Origin: Flaccisagitta enflata | Taxonomy: Eukaryota > Chaetognatha > Sagittoidea > Aphragmophora | Direction of reading: 5' to 3' | DNA length: 64,000 nucleotides | Assembly: GCA_965153355.1 (NCBI GenBank) | Contig: OZ231127.1 | Location: forward strand, 6,758,001 to 6,822,000 | Shown here: in pieces, positions 12,657-22,423 of the stretch | Numbering within the stretch: the stretch's first letter is position 1 | Layout of the letters: every line of letters starts with the position of its first letter | Program-made: the position numbers and the translations under genes | Notes under the pieces: generated by a model | Seen by the model: the letters and a program-made list of their open reading frames with translations, nothing else | Databases searched by the model: none | What the model was told of the DNA's origin: nothing

Positions 12657-13160
12657 CTCTCTCTCCCTCCATATTATACCCGATTACTTCAATGATAAGG
12701 CTTTCTCTTCTCGCTGTTCCTCCACGATGAACCATGTAATAATCCGGATTTATGGCCAACACCGGCTTTCACCACCGCCGCTGCCGCACCAAGGAATCTC
12801 TCACTCTGATCTCACTCTCTCTCTTTCTCTCACTTTCTCGCTCTTTCTGTCTCTCCCTTTCTCTCTTTCCTTGGCGCAGATTTGCATATTGCTGTAGAGC
12901 ACAGATTCTAGCAGCATCTTAACCAGGCAGCAAATAGCTCCTTCTTATTTCCTTCTTGTTTCTTAGGAATTTCCCTTTAACACTTACTGTTTCTCTTTCT
13001 GTCTCTGTGCTATCTAAAGAATAGAAATCTTCCCACACATTCTGATCAATGACGCCTGAAAAATTCAACCAATTGTAAAAAAATTAATGACAAAAAAAAA
13101 AACCCCTTCATTTTTGAGTGGTCCATGCAAACTGCTCCATGGATTCAAACCTTTTTTTCA
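11860..13160. other. Gene-free stretch with CT microsatellite
   Basis: Contains a CT/TTTC microsatellite at about 12595-12667 and CT-rich sequence at 12800-12870. No exon is supported. Confidence 0.5.
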
Positions 13161-13162
13161 CT

Positions 13163-13362
13163 TTTTAGTTGCGGACACGCAACTCTCGGCTTTGTCCGTC
13201 CGTTGGTCCATCTGTCCGCCTGTCCATTGGTCCGTGGTGATTGAGTTGAAAAGTGGGAAAACGAGCGTTTTAGAAACGTTTGTGTAGGTTTGAGTGTGGG
13301 GGATGGGTTTGGGTGCGGATGGGGGTTGGATGCCCCTGCCCACCCGTCCGCGTCACTTGTTA
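13163..13362 (+). repeat. Short interspersed repeat, full-length copy
   Basis: About 200 bp. Starts with the hairpin tttttAGTTGCGgacaCGCAACT, then ctttgtccgtccgttggtcc, an A/G-rich middle, and a GC-rich end (gttggatgcccctgcccacc). Other near-complete copies are at 15448-15645, 54066-54330 (reverse) and 63713-63935. Confidence 0.82.
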
Positions 13363-13574
13363 TGTTCATTTAATCATTGTATGCATGTGCGTTTTCAGCT
13401 TGAATTTGGTGTTTCTGTCTTTCAGTCTGGAACCCAATCACTTTAGAGTTTGCAAAGGAGCATGAAAATCACCCTCAAAGCAAATGGCGGCTATAATGGA
13501 GGTAAAGTGAGCTCAAACCAATTATTGATTGATTTTGGATTTTCTGGAATTCAATTTCAAGTCAATAAACTCAT

Positions 13575-13605
13575 TGAATTCTGTCTGTGTGTCTGTATGT
13601 CTGTG

Positions 13606-13648
<43 letters not shown>

Positions 13649-13650
13649 TT
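13575..13650. repeat. CTGT/CT microsatellite
   Basis: Runs of tctgtctg then (CT)n. Confidence 0.9.
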
Positions 13651-13737
13651 AACCTTCTCTTTCACTATTTCTTGCTTGGTGCAGTATTCACTTCCGGAAA
13701 GAAAACAACCTTATCGCTCAAAAGTCAAAGACTATCA

Positions 13738-14313
13738 ACAGGTCGACCAAGGGCAATATATGGTCAGCGATACCCTTTGCCCTGCTTTGAGTGATTGTGA
13801 GTTGGAGTGAGGGGAAGCAGGGCAGCGGCCCCGAAGGGGACGAAGTCCTGTAGAATACAGGGGGACTTTTGTTTGTCCTGTCGTACATGGATGAAATGCT
13901 TCAAGAGCTTAAATTGAGGTCTAAGAAGGCTGATGTAAAGCCTGAGAATGCCAATTGGAAGCTTGAGAGGACTAACTTGAGGCCTAATTTGAGGCATGAG
14001 AGGACAGGTTCGAGGCATGGGAATTTCAATTTGAGGCCGGCAAGGCCTAATTTGAGGTCTGAAAGGCCAGGTTTGAGGCCTGAGAGGTCGGATTTGAGGC
14101 CTGAGAGGCCGGATTTGAGGCCTTACAGGCTAGAATTGAGGCTAGAGTGGCTGGATTTGAGGCCTGAGAAGCTGGATTTGAGGCCTGTGAGGCCAGATTT
14201 TAGGCCTGAGGTGCCTGATAAGGGAGGGAGGACGAACAAACAAACTAACTAACGAACGAACAAAAGTCCCCCTGTGTTCCACAGGACTTTGTCCCCTTTG
14301 GGGCCGCTGCCCA

Positions 14314-14314
<1 letters not shown>
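13738..14314 (+). mobile_element. TIR element carrying an internal gaggcctga minisatellite
   Basis: About 50-bp inverted ends: gggcagcggccccgaagggg at about 13820 and cctttggggccgctgccc at about 14296-14313, with agtcctgtagaa.acagggggact next to each. Between them is a ~20-bp tandem array (gaggcctgagaggccggatt). A second copy lies at 38360-38780, and both share an extra ~80-bp left flank (caagggcaata..tggtcag). Confidence 0.8.
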
Positions 14315-15121
<807 letters not shown>

Positions 15122-15249
15122 CACACAGAAAAACATGCACTGAAAAAAAGACACACCAATTTACGACTTTTTTCCAGTCGGCGATTAGCCGCCTTTATTG
15201 GTAATGAAAGACATGGCTGCTTATCCTCTGACCTGAAACATTTAAAAAA

Positions 15250-15645
15250 CGAGGCTGGATAAACGGCTACCGAAGTCAAGTGCGGGTGGGCAGGGGCCAT
15301 ATTCAAGGTCACTAGACCATTTGGGCAGGAGCAGTGAGGTCCAAAAATAAAAATCATTAAAGAAGTAAAGTGTGACAGACCGACCGACGGACAAAGCGGG
15401 GTGTAGAGTCGCGTGCACGCAACTAAAAATGTTTTCTTTCAACTGTTTTTTAGTTGCGGACACGCAACTCTATAAGAGGCTTTGTCCGTCGGTCCGTAAC
15501 CCACGAGTAAAAAAGTGGAAAAACAAGCATTTTAGAGGTTTTTTGGGGTAGTTGTAATGGTGGGGGGGCATTAGGTGTGGATGGGGGTTGGATGACCCTG
15601 CCCACCCGTCCGCAACGATATTGCGACCCCGCGTCACTCGTTAAC
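15250..15645. repeat. Two short interspersed repeats head to head
   Basis: A reverse copy at about 15250-15428, ending in AGTCGCG-TGCA-CGCAACT (a mismatched hairpin), is followed after some 20 bases by a forward copy at 15448-15645 starting with AGTTGCG-GACA-CGCAACT. The hairpin ends face each other. Confidence 0.78.
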
Positions 15646-15936
15646 TGTGGTTGTAAGCCACGCTTGTGCGGTTGTCGCTCATGAACTGTTTCCGTAATCT
15701 GTCAGCGACACTCAACCATTAAGACCCTACCTTCACCTACTCACCTTCACTTACACTCCCTCACCTTTTTTCCTCTTTCAAGAATTTTTTCTCTTCTTTT
15801 TTTCCAATATTTTGTCGATCTCTTAACCCCTGTTTTCCTTCTGATTTGTTTTTGAAGACATACTTTTCCTCAGACTTTTTTCTTCTTTGACATGTTTTTT
15901 TCATTCATCTTTCTCTTTGTTTTGGCCCTGGGGAGC

Positions 15937-16016
<80 letters not shown>

Positions 16017-16398
16017 TGTTTTGTCTTCTTATATTTGTGTTTTTTTTCTGTGTCAGTCATTAGTCCTGCCCTATGGTTATGAAGGTTTACAACTAATACC
16101 AGGGCAGTCTACCTTCTTTTTTTTTATTAAAAAGCAATTTATAGGCTTTCCTTTGGGAGTTCAGTTGATTTGAATGCTATAAAATGTTAGTGTTTTGTGA
16201 AGAGACTTGTCACTAAACCCATAAATACAGCGTGAATATCTTGCTCTCTGTATCACTACCCCTGACAAAGGATTCAGGTGCTTATATATATTTCTATGAT
16301 GTTTTGCAACTGATTTCCATGTCAAACTTTTCAATCATACTTCCTCTTGCCAGCTTAACTCAGTTTTCATCTAAAGCTTAGATTGCCTTACCAGCCTA
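15646..16398. other. Gene-free stretch with GA microsatellite
   Basis: Contains a (GA)n tract at about 15940-16014. No exon is supported. Confidence 0.5.
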
Positions 16399-16809
16399 CC
16401 ACGCGTATCAAAAAAAAAGACGCACTTTTGAATGGCTAATTGAGCCAATAGATGTTTAAAAAACTAAACAAAATCTTAGACCATTTTGAAGCCCTTTGAA
16501 AGCACTTTCATTTGGCGCCAATCTGGTATTGCTATCTTTTTTCGTTTAGAAGTGGCATCAGTTTGAGTAAAAACGTTGCCTATTTCAGTTTCACAATCCC
16601 TATGTAAAAAGTGCATTTTAGCAAAATAGTGCTTCTCTTTGCAGAGCTCTAGCTCCTAAACCGTTTGAGATACAGACCTGGGATTGGTCTAGAATGAAAG
16701 ATTTTTTGAAAATCTTTCAATATGACTCAACAAAAAATATTCAAAATTGTTTTTTGTATCTATTTTATTATCAAGTAAAGAGGTGCGTCTTTTTTTTTGA
16801 TACGCGTGG
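16399..16809 (+). mobile_element. ~410-bp TIR element with 10-bp target duplication
   Basis: Inverted ends ccacgcgtatcaaaaaaa and its complement ttttttgatacgcgtgg. The insertion is flanked on both sides by taccagccta (16389-16398 and 16810-16819), a 10-bp target-site duplication of the length typical of Mutator-like elements. Relatives are at 37865-38277 and 41232-41648. Confidence 0.88.
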
Positions 16810-16837
16810 TACCAGCCTACCATCTCTCACATCATGC

Positions 16838-17055
16838 AATGAGGGCGTATTTTCACATATAGATAATCATGTTTTAGACTGGCCACTCAGTCTCTTGGTA
16901 TATTTGTTCGGTTGCACCACTTACTTGCTCTGGCCTCTTTAGCGCTCCACGGGATCGCTCCATTTACAGACTTGCTCACTCACTTTGTTGTTCATGCTGA
17001 CTTACAACAAACGCAATAAACACAATAAACAGGAACAATCATGACTTATCTTGTC
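16838..17055 (+). mobile_element. Degenerate left half of the cgctcactccgctc TIR element
   Basis: gagggcgtattttcacatat, then gactggccactcagtctc, then scattered cactcactt blocks match the left part of the family at 44.07 and 60.07 kb. Its right end merges into the 22-bp array that follows. Confidence 0.55.
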
Positions 17056-17908
17056 ACTGAAAACACGCCCAAAACTCACTGGAAACACGCTCAAAATCCA
17101 CTGGAAACACGCCCAAAATGCACTGGAAACACACCCAAAATGCACTGGAAACACCCCCAAAATTCACTGGAAACACGCCCAAAATGCACTGGAAACACGC
17201 CCAAAATTCACTGGAAACACGCCCAAAATGCACTGGAAACACGCCCAAAATTCACTGGAAACAAACCCAAAATTCATTGGGAACACGCCCAAAATGCACT
17301 GGAAACACGCCCAAATTGCACTGGAAACACTCCCAAAATGCACTGGAAACACGCCCAAAGTGCACTGGAAACACGCCCAAAATTCACTGGAAACACGCCC
17401 AAAATGCACTGGAAACACGCCAAAAATACACTGGAAACAAGCCCAAAATTCCCTGGAAACACGCCCAAAATTCACTGGAAACACGCCCAAAATGCACTGG
17501 AAACACGCCCAAAATGCACTGGAAACACGCCCAAAATGCACTGGAAACACGCCTAAAATTCACTAGAAACAAACCCAAAATTCATTAGGAACACGCCCAA
17601 AATGCACTGGAAACACGCCCAAAATGCACTGGAAACACGCCCAAAATTCACTAGAAACATGCCCAAAATGCACCGGAAACATGCCCAAAATGCACTGGAA
17701 ACATGCCCAAAATTCACTGAAAACACGCCCAAAATTCACTAGAAACACGCCCAAAATGCACTGAAAACACGCCCAAAATGCACTGGATACACACCCAAAA
17801 TGCACTAGAAACATGCCCAAAATTCACTGGAAACACGCCCAAAATTCACTAGAAACACGCCCAAAATTCACTGGAAACAAACCCAAAATGCACTGGAAAC
17901 ACGCCCAA
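17056..17908. repeat. 22-bp satellite (aaaatgcactggaaacacgccc)
   Basis: About 38 tandem copies, with units varying between cactggaaacacgcccaaaa and cactagaaacacgcccaaaa. The unit matches the right terminus of the nearby TIR family (cactagaaacacgccct). Open frames encoding His/Asn/Thr/Gly repeats result from units that avoid stops and are not evidence of a gene. Confidence 0.95.
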
Positions 17909-17914
17909 ATTGCA

Positions 17915-18961
17915 ATGACTTTAGGCAACTTGTTCCTGTCCTTCATCCTCTTGTTTTCTTTGACTTCCACGCTCTCTATCCCTTCCTTCCGCCTGAAGGC
18001 CTTTCATCAATTGGCCAACTCGTCTTTTCAGTCAAATGCAAGCGATTCTTTAATCTTCATGTTGCTCAGTCAGCTGGTAAGTCAGTCCGAGTAGTAATAT
18101 TTAAGTTCTTAGGAGTCAAAATTTATAGCTGGACATTGTGACGTCATCACTAAATCTAAGGGAAATACCTAGTGCTCCTACCTACAGCTCTCTTTATTTT
18201 CTATAGTTAATTTGATTTAGTAGTACAAGTTCATAGCTTGAAATCCCTATTGAGTGGCCAGATTTCTATGCTGGTCAAGCTTTAACTTAAGATTACGGCC
18301 ATGTGAACGTCTCTCCGGCCAATCATAAGGTACAGTACAGTATTTACTATCCTCTACTATACTTTGCATAGCAAATGAAGCTGACCACAGGTTAGTAACA
18401 AAGAAATAAAGAGGGAAAGAAAGAAGGAAAGAAAGAAAGAAAGAAAGAAAGTAAGAAAGAAAGAAAGAAAGAATGAAAGGCGATGACCATTGAAAGATAG
18501 AAGGAGGATAGAAGAAGAAAGAAAGAAAGATAGAAATGATGATGACCATCAAAAATACTGTAAGATAAGAAGTATCACTACTACTATCGCCAAAATCATA
18601 GCCTGTACCATGAACTTGTACCTTCTGTGATTTGGGCTCCGGCTGCCAAAATCATGGCCTGTACCATGAACTTGTACCTTCCGTGATTTGGGCTCCGGCT
18701 GCCAAAATCATAGCCCGTACCATGAACTTGTACCTTCCGTGATTTGGGCTCTGGCTGCCAAAATCATAGCCCGTACCTAGTTCGTGTACTTTCTGAGATT
18801 GGCCTTTTGTTTCTTTTTAGATGAAAAGGAGAAGTACTTGGTATAGAGCTGAGAAATCAGAAACGGTTGAGTTAAGGAAAATAAAGGGTAGAGGTATAAG
18901 GAGGAGATGCACAGATATAAGGAATGGTCAAAAAACCTTGAAAGGCTTATTGAAAAAGTAA
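17915..18961 (+). CDS. Possible two-exon gene for a secreted basic peptide
   Basis: I do not recognise this gene. Exon 1 (17915-18076) starts at an ATG and encodes 54 residues. The first ~24 are a good signal-peptide candidate: polar start, a hydrophobic core with several Leu/Phe, and a Ser/Thr-rich end. It stops at a strong donor (gtaagtcag) in phase 0. Exon 2 (18821-18961) follows an excellent acceptor (tttgtttctttttag) in the matching phase and encodes 46 residues rich in Lys/Arg with several dibasic pairs and one Cys, ending in TAA. The predicted product is about 100 residues, so it could be a processed neuropeptide or antimicrobial-type precursor. The intron carries a GAAA microsatellite and a three-copy ~60-bp repeat. 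The start lies within 10 bases of the 22-bp satellite. The exon pairing is inference; exon 2 could instead belong to another transcript. Confidence 0.4.
18414..18477. repeat. GAAA microsatellite
   Basis: Tandem gaaa units with a few interruptions, inside the putative intron of the secreted-peptide gene. Confidence 0.9.
18588..18775. repeat. ~60-bp tandem repeat, three copies
   Basis: Units read gccaaaatcatagcc(t)gtacc, atgaacttgtacctt, gtgatttgggctc in succession. A fourth partial copy ends near 18795. Confidence 0.9.
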
Positions 18962-19722
18962 ATTTTGATATATAGATGTATAAGTATGTTGGAATGGCAG
19001 GTTTAAGGTTTTTGAGGTTCTTTTTAGGTATTTTGGTATACCCTTTCAGGTCTTTGGTAGTTCATTTTAGGTGTATTGATGGTACGTTTTCGGTTGTTGT
19101 ATGAGAAATTGGGTAAATTATAATGCCTGAAAAGGTTTTTTATTGATACTTTAAAGGTTGTTTTGAATGAAATTTTTTTAAAGAGAATTGTAAAGGCAAA
19201 ATGAAGTTTTGAAATACAAAATGGCATAGTAAATGTGATATGAAAGGTAGGAAGATTAAAGGGACATAGTAAGGTACAATTATAGTATTGGTAAATTTGA
19301 AGATTTTGGTTTGAGCATTTTTGGTAACATTTTTATGGTGCAAAATGTGGTTAGTTACCTAATGGTTCTATAGACAGTTGACGGCTAAGATGAAAGATAG
19401 ACAATATAGGTTAGTTTGATCATGAGATAGAACAACATAGATAGAAAGACGGAGATAGAAAGAGCGAAAACATAACAGAGATAGAAAGATAGACATAGAA
19501 AGACAGAAAACATGAGATGAAAAAATGGAGGAGGAAGAGGAGTGAGGAAGAGGAAGAGGAAGAGGAAGAGGAAATAAAGAAAAAAAAATATATGAAAGTT
19601 AATAGGAAGAGGAAGAGAAATGGAGGAAAAGAAAGAAAGAAAAGAAATATAAGGAGGCGGAAGAGGAAGAGGAAAAGCATATATATATATATATAAGCAT
19701 GATTTTACAATTTTTATTCATA
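18962..19722. other. Gene-free stretch upstream of the Polinton-like genes
   Basis: A/T-rich then purine-rich (gaggaagaggaag runs at about 19540-19670), ending in a short TA run at 19681-19694. The left terminus of the mobile element should lie here or further left; I could not identify a terminal inverted repeat. Confidence 0.45.
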
Positions 19723-20828
19723 ATGATGGCTGAATTAAATGAAAATTTTTATTCCACAAAAACTCATAAATATCCTCCGTCAAGTTTTCTACTTTTACTG
19801 GGAAATAGTAATTGTGGTATGCAACAAAAAAATACTTTTAGTAGCTAAAATAAGACTTCAGATTTAATACTTTTAAATGAAAATATTTTCACAGAAATTT
19901 GAGGCCAATACCTAGTTCTTATACTTTTGATTGAAAAATATTTTTATAGAAATTTAAGCCCAATACCTTGTTCTAATACTTTTGATTGAAAAATATTTTC
20001 ATAGAAATTAAAGCCCAATACCTTGTTCTAATACTTTTGATTGAAAAATATTTTTCTCAGAAATTTGAGGCCAATACCTTGTTCTAATACTTTTGATAAT
20101 AAGTAGTTAAAAGTGTTTTTGTTGCATATTCAATTTATGGATAAAAAGGAAAGACTACATTTTTATTGGAGACAATTAAAGACCATCAAAATCATTTTGT
20201 GACCAAGCCAACAAAGGTCATTTATTTTTTTCGTGAGGAGTGTAGTGCTGTGACAGAATTGAGAAAGTTTTTTTCTGAAAAAAATGATATCAAAGGATTG
20301 TTCCTAAGAAAGATTCCAGAGACAAATTTTATCGAAAGTTTGGGAATTGAAAAAGGATCCACTTGTATAATTTTTGACGACTTTCATGTACAAGCTTTAT
20401 CAAGTGAGCCGCTGAGGGAAACTCTTTTGAACCTCAGTAGTGTGTGGAATCACCATTATCAAATTGTGACATTTTATGTGGCGCAGCAATATGACATGTT
20501 CCTGAAGTCGTCCAAACTGAATGGCCTTTTGGTAAACTCAACCCATATTGTCCTGTGGAGATCCAATCACGACGTTAAAACTATCAAAAGAAATTTGGAT
20601 CGATATTTTGTCAAGCTAAAAGGAGATCTGACATTGTGGAAAATATTTGAACGCTATGTTCAAAGTGAACAATATAAGTTTTTACTGATTTGTGTTTCTC
20701 CTTTGTGTCGACGGCCTTCGGTTTGGATGAATACTTTAATGTCTTCAGATGATCAAGTTCTTTCCTTCCACGAGTCGGACCCAGAATCGGATGATCAGGG
20801 AGAGATTGATAGTGTGCAAGTACAGTAA
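19723..20828 (+). CDS. FtsK/HerA-type DNA packaging ATPase, two exons
   Basis: Predicted to pump DNA into capsids using ATP, as in Polintons and related DNA viruses. Exon 1 is 19723-19816 (start at either of two adjacent ATGs, 19723 or 19726); exon 2 is 20149-20828; about 257 residues in all. The P-loop (Walker A, residues ~27-35, pattern GNSNCG then KTT) is split: exon 1 ends after the first base of the last Gly codon at a gtatgc donor, and exon 2 resumes after aaaaag in the right phase. Walker B is CIIFDDF (Asp 108-109). It is followed by a His-His and Gln-Gln segment (NHHYQIVTFYVAQQYD) and an LWRSNHD block, equivalent to the sensor region of this family. The C-terminal ~25 residues are acidic. 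Without the first exon the frame lacks Walker A, which is how the intron was recognised. The next gene starts 11 bases downstream. Confidence 0.87.
19817..20148 (+). mobile_element. Intron of the ATPase made almost entirely of a TIR element
   Basis: The intron begins gTATGCAACAAAAAAATAC, and close to its end (about 20103-20129) is the inverse, ...gtgtttttgttgcata. About 310 of 332 bases therefore lie between inverted repeats, and the 5' splice site sits in the left TIR. Inside are about four copies of a 55-bp tandem unit (aatacttttgattgaaaaat... caataccttgttct). The final 20 bases outside the right TIR supply the acceptor. No target-site duplication is obvious. Confidence 0.7.
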
Positions 20829-20839
20829 GCAGTGAATCT

Positions 20840-21169
20840 ATGGCGTGTCGGAAAAAAAAGCATTTAAGATCATTCTTAGATGCTTGTGTCACTGACTCTT
20901 TGTTTACTAAGGATTTGAAGACCAACGTTTTCGTATGCATAATTGAAATTGTGAAAAATTGCATGATATCAAAGCTGAAGCATTGTTTCTCATCAAAAAC
21001 TTTGAAATACATTGCCAAAAACATAAAACTTTTGAAATTCTTAAAAAGTAAAAAAATTTCTTTAAAAAAACGAAAAAAGAGATTCTTACGGTGTTCAAAA
21101 AAGGAGCAAAAATTGTTTTACAATCATATTTTGTATGATTTTATAAACAACTGTTTAGAATGTGATTGA
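20840..21169 (+). CDS. Small Lys-rich protein, Polinton accessory type
   Basis: 109 residues starting at ATG 20840, 11 bases after the ATPase stop; its TGA (21167-21169) overlaps the next ATG by one base. Helical and very basic in the second half (KFLKSKKISLKKRKKRFL). The layout of an N-terminal FLDAC..SLFTKDL segment, a central CIIEIVKNC helix and a basic KTLKYIAKNIKLLKFL helix resembles a short basic protein that I associate with many Polinton and adintovirus genomes, where it is usually left unnamed or compared with adenovirus core peptide X. That comparison is from memory of the pattern, not an alignment. Probably nuclear or DNA-associated. Confidence 0.6.
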   Translation: MACRKKKHLRSFLDACVTDSLFTKDLKTNVFVCIIEIVKNCMISKLKHCFSSKTLKYIAKNIKLLKFLKSKKISLKKRKKRFLRCSKKEQKLFYNHILYDFINNCLECD

Positions 21170-22423
21170 TGGGCGAAAAAAAAATGAGTTCTACTAATCC
21201 CACTAGTTATGTGAAATCTCCTTTTTTGAAGTCGGTTCTAGACGAGGAAGGGACTTCATGCGAGGAAAAGATTGAGAAGATTAAAGGCCTTGTTGAAGGG
21301 AAAAAATTATCCCTTTTGAAAAGTGGACAAAGTGCAACTGGAAGTAGTCAGACAAACAGCAACAATGCCCCCAATGGAAATGCACCATTGAATTCTAACA
21401 ATAATGGTAATGTGCCATTGGCTCCTAGCAACGAATCTGATGCTGTTTTGAGCGGATTAAGTGGGAATAAAGAGCGTCAACTTGGTGAAACAATTTTGGA
21501 TGAAATAAATCGAAGTAACTTAATTGACTATGATAAAAATACTTTTGAGATCATAGTGCAATCTGAAGTGATAAAGTTCTCAAACATAAAAAATTTGATT
21601 TCATTTTGTGTGACGTCAAACGCAGCACAAATCCCAATTGGCTGCACAATTTTTATTGAAGCTTTAATGCAAATAAAAGCCTCAATAGCATCTCTGAGGA
21701 GTGGGGACGCTCAAATTATCAAAGAGGATTTATTGAGAGTGCGCGCTTTGCATGAACAAGATAGTAATTCTATGAGGCCATCGTTACCTAATACCGACGG
21801 AGGTGCGGAGGCTGACAGCGGTGGAGGGGAAGCAACAATTGAAAGTGGCGCTGGAAGCGGAGTGGCTGACAGCGGCGTTGGTAGCGAAGGTGTATCCGTT
21901 GAATTACCAAGAGAGGGTATTGACGCGGAGATAGGAGACGGTAATAGAAGAGGGAGGAAGAGAAAGGTGGCGTCTTCTAGTGAAGAGGAATTGGCACCGG
22001 CGAAGAGACGGTTTAACGTTCCAGAATCGGATTTGTCCAATCTGAGGAGGTATGGTAATGGGAGTATGACATGGGAATGTTAAATGACTGTTTGCCTGAT
22101 TGTTTGCCTATATGCTTGCATGTAAGCTTGTTTTTAGGTCATGTGTTTGTATACATGTCTGACTGTTGATTGGTTGCCTTTCTAGTAACGGATAAGCGAC
22201 TTTATAAGGGGTCTTGTCCGTCCGTCGGTCCATTGGTCCGTCGGCCGGTGCACCGTTCCGTGTGATCGAGTCTGGAAGTATGAAAACGCGCATTTACGCC
22301 CCTGCCCACTTTGTTCCTGTTTTTGTTTTTAGGAGTCCGAGGCTCGTATCAAAAATTGAGGAAGCTTGGTCTACAGGGGTTGTGGATGAACCCGCGAAAG
22401 GAAGAAGGAAAAAGAAAAAATGA
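21169..22423 (+). CDS. Hypothetical protein, two exons, conserved-looking central domain
   Basis: Start ATG at 21169 overlaps the previous stop (TGATG). Exon 1 is 21169-22049; donor gtatgg; exon 2 is 22333-22423 after tttttgtttttag, in matching phase, adding about 30 residues ending in a GRRKKKK tail. Its TGA overlaps the integrase ATG (ATGA at 22420-22423). If unspliced, the frame ends at 22083 instead. Residues ~105-175 form a folded-looking block with a Tyr/Asp-rich strand, a SNIKNLISF helix and a PIGCTIFIEAL segment. This pattern resembles a hypothetical protein often found beside the small basic gene in this element class. The rest is Asn/Gly/Ser-rich linker with a likely nuclear localisation signal (RRGRKRK and AKRRF). 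The intron contains a fragment of the host short interspersed repeat. Confidence 0.62.
22180..22315 (+). repeat. Short interspersed repeat inside the hypothetical gene's intron
   Basis: gataagcgactttataaggg followed by cttgtccgtccgtcggtcca, and cgcatttacgcccctgccca at the end, match the family described at 13163. Only the right half of the hairpin remains. Confidence 0.7.

Noticed and set aside
13426-13742. Possible small exons at 13426-13496 and 13685-13742 behind good acceptors (ctgtctttcag, cttgcttggtgcag)
   Set aside because: The first could be a terminal exon of 22 residues and the second a short internal exon, but no partner exons were found and the area is full of repeats; evidence is too thin.
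17041-17820. His/Asn/Thr/Gly repeat proteins of 130-170 codons in several frames
   Set aside because: 22-bp satellite; multiple frames are open at once because the unit lacks stops, which argues against a gene.
22050-22083. Unspliced end of the hypothetical protein (frame continues to a stop at 22081-22083)
   Set aside because: The spliced form gives a phase-matched basic tail ending exactly at the integrase start; the unspliced end is possible but less economical.
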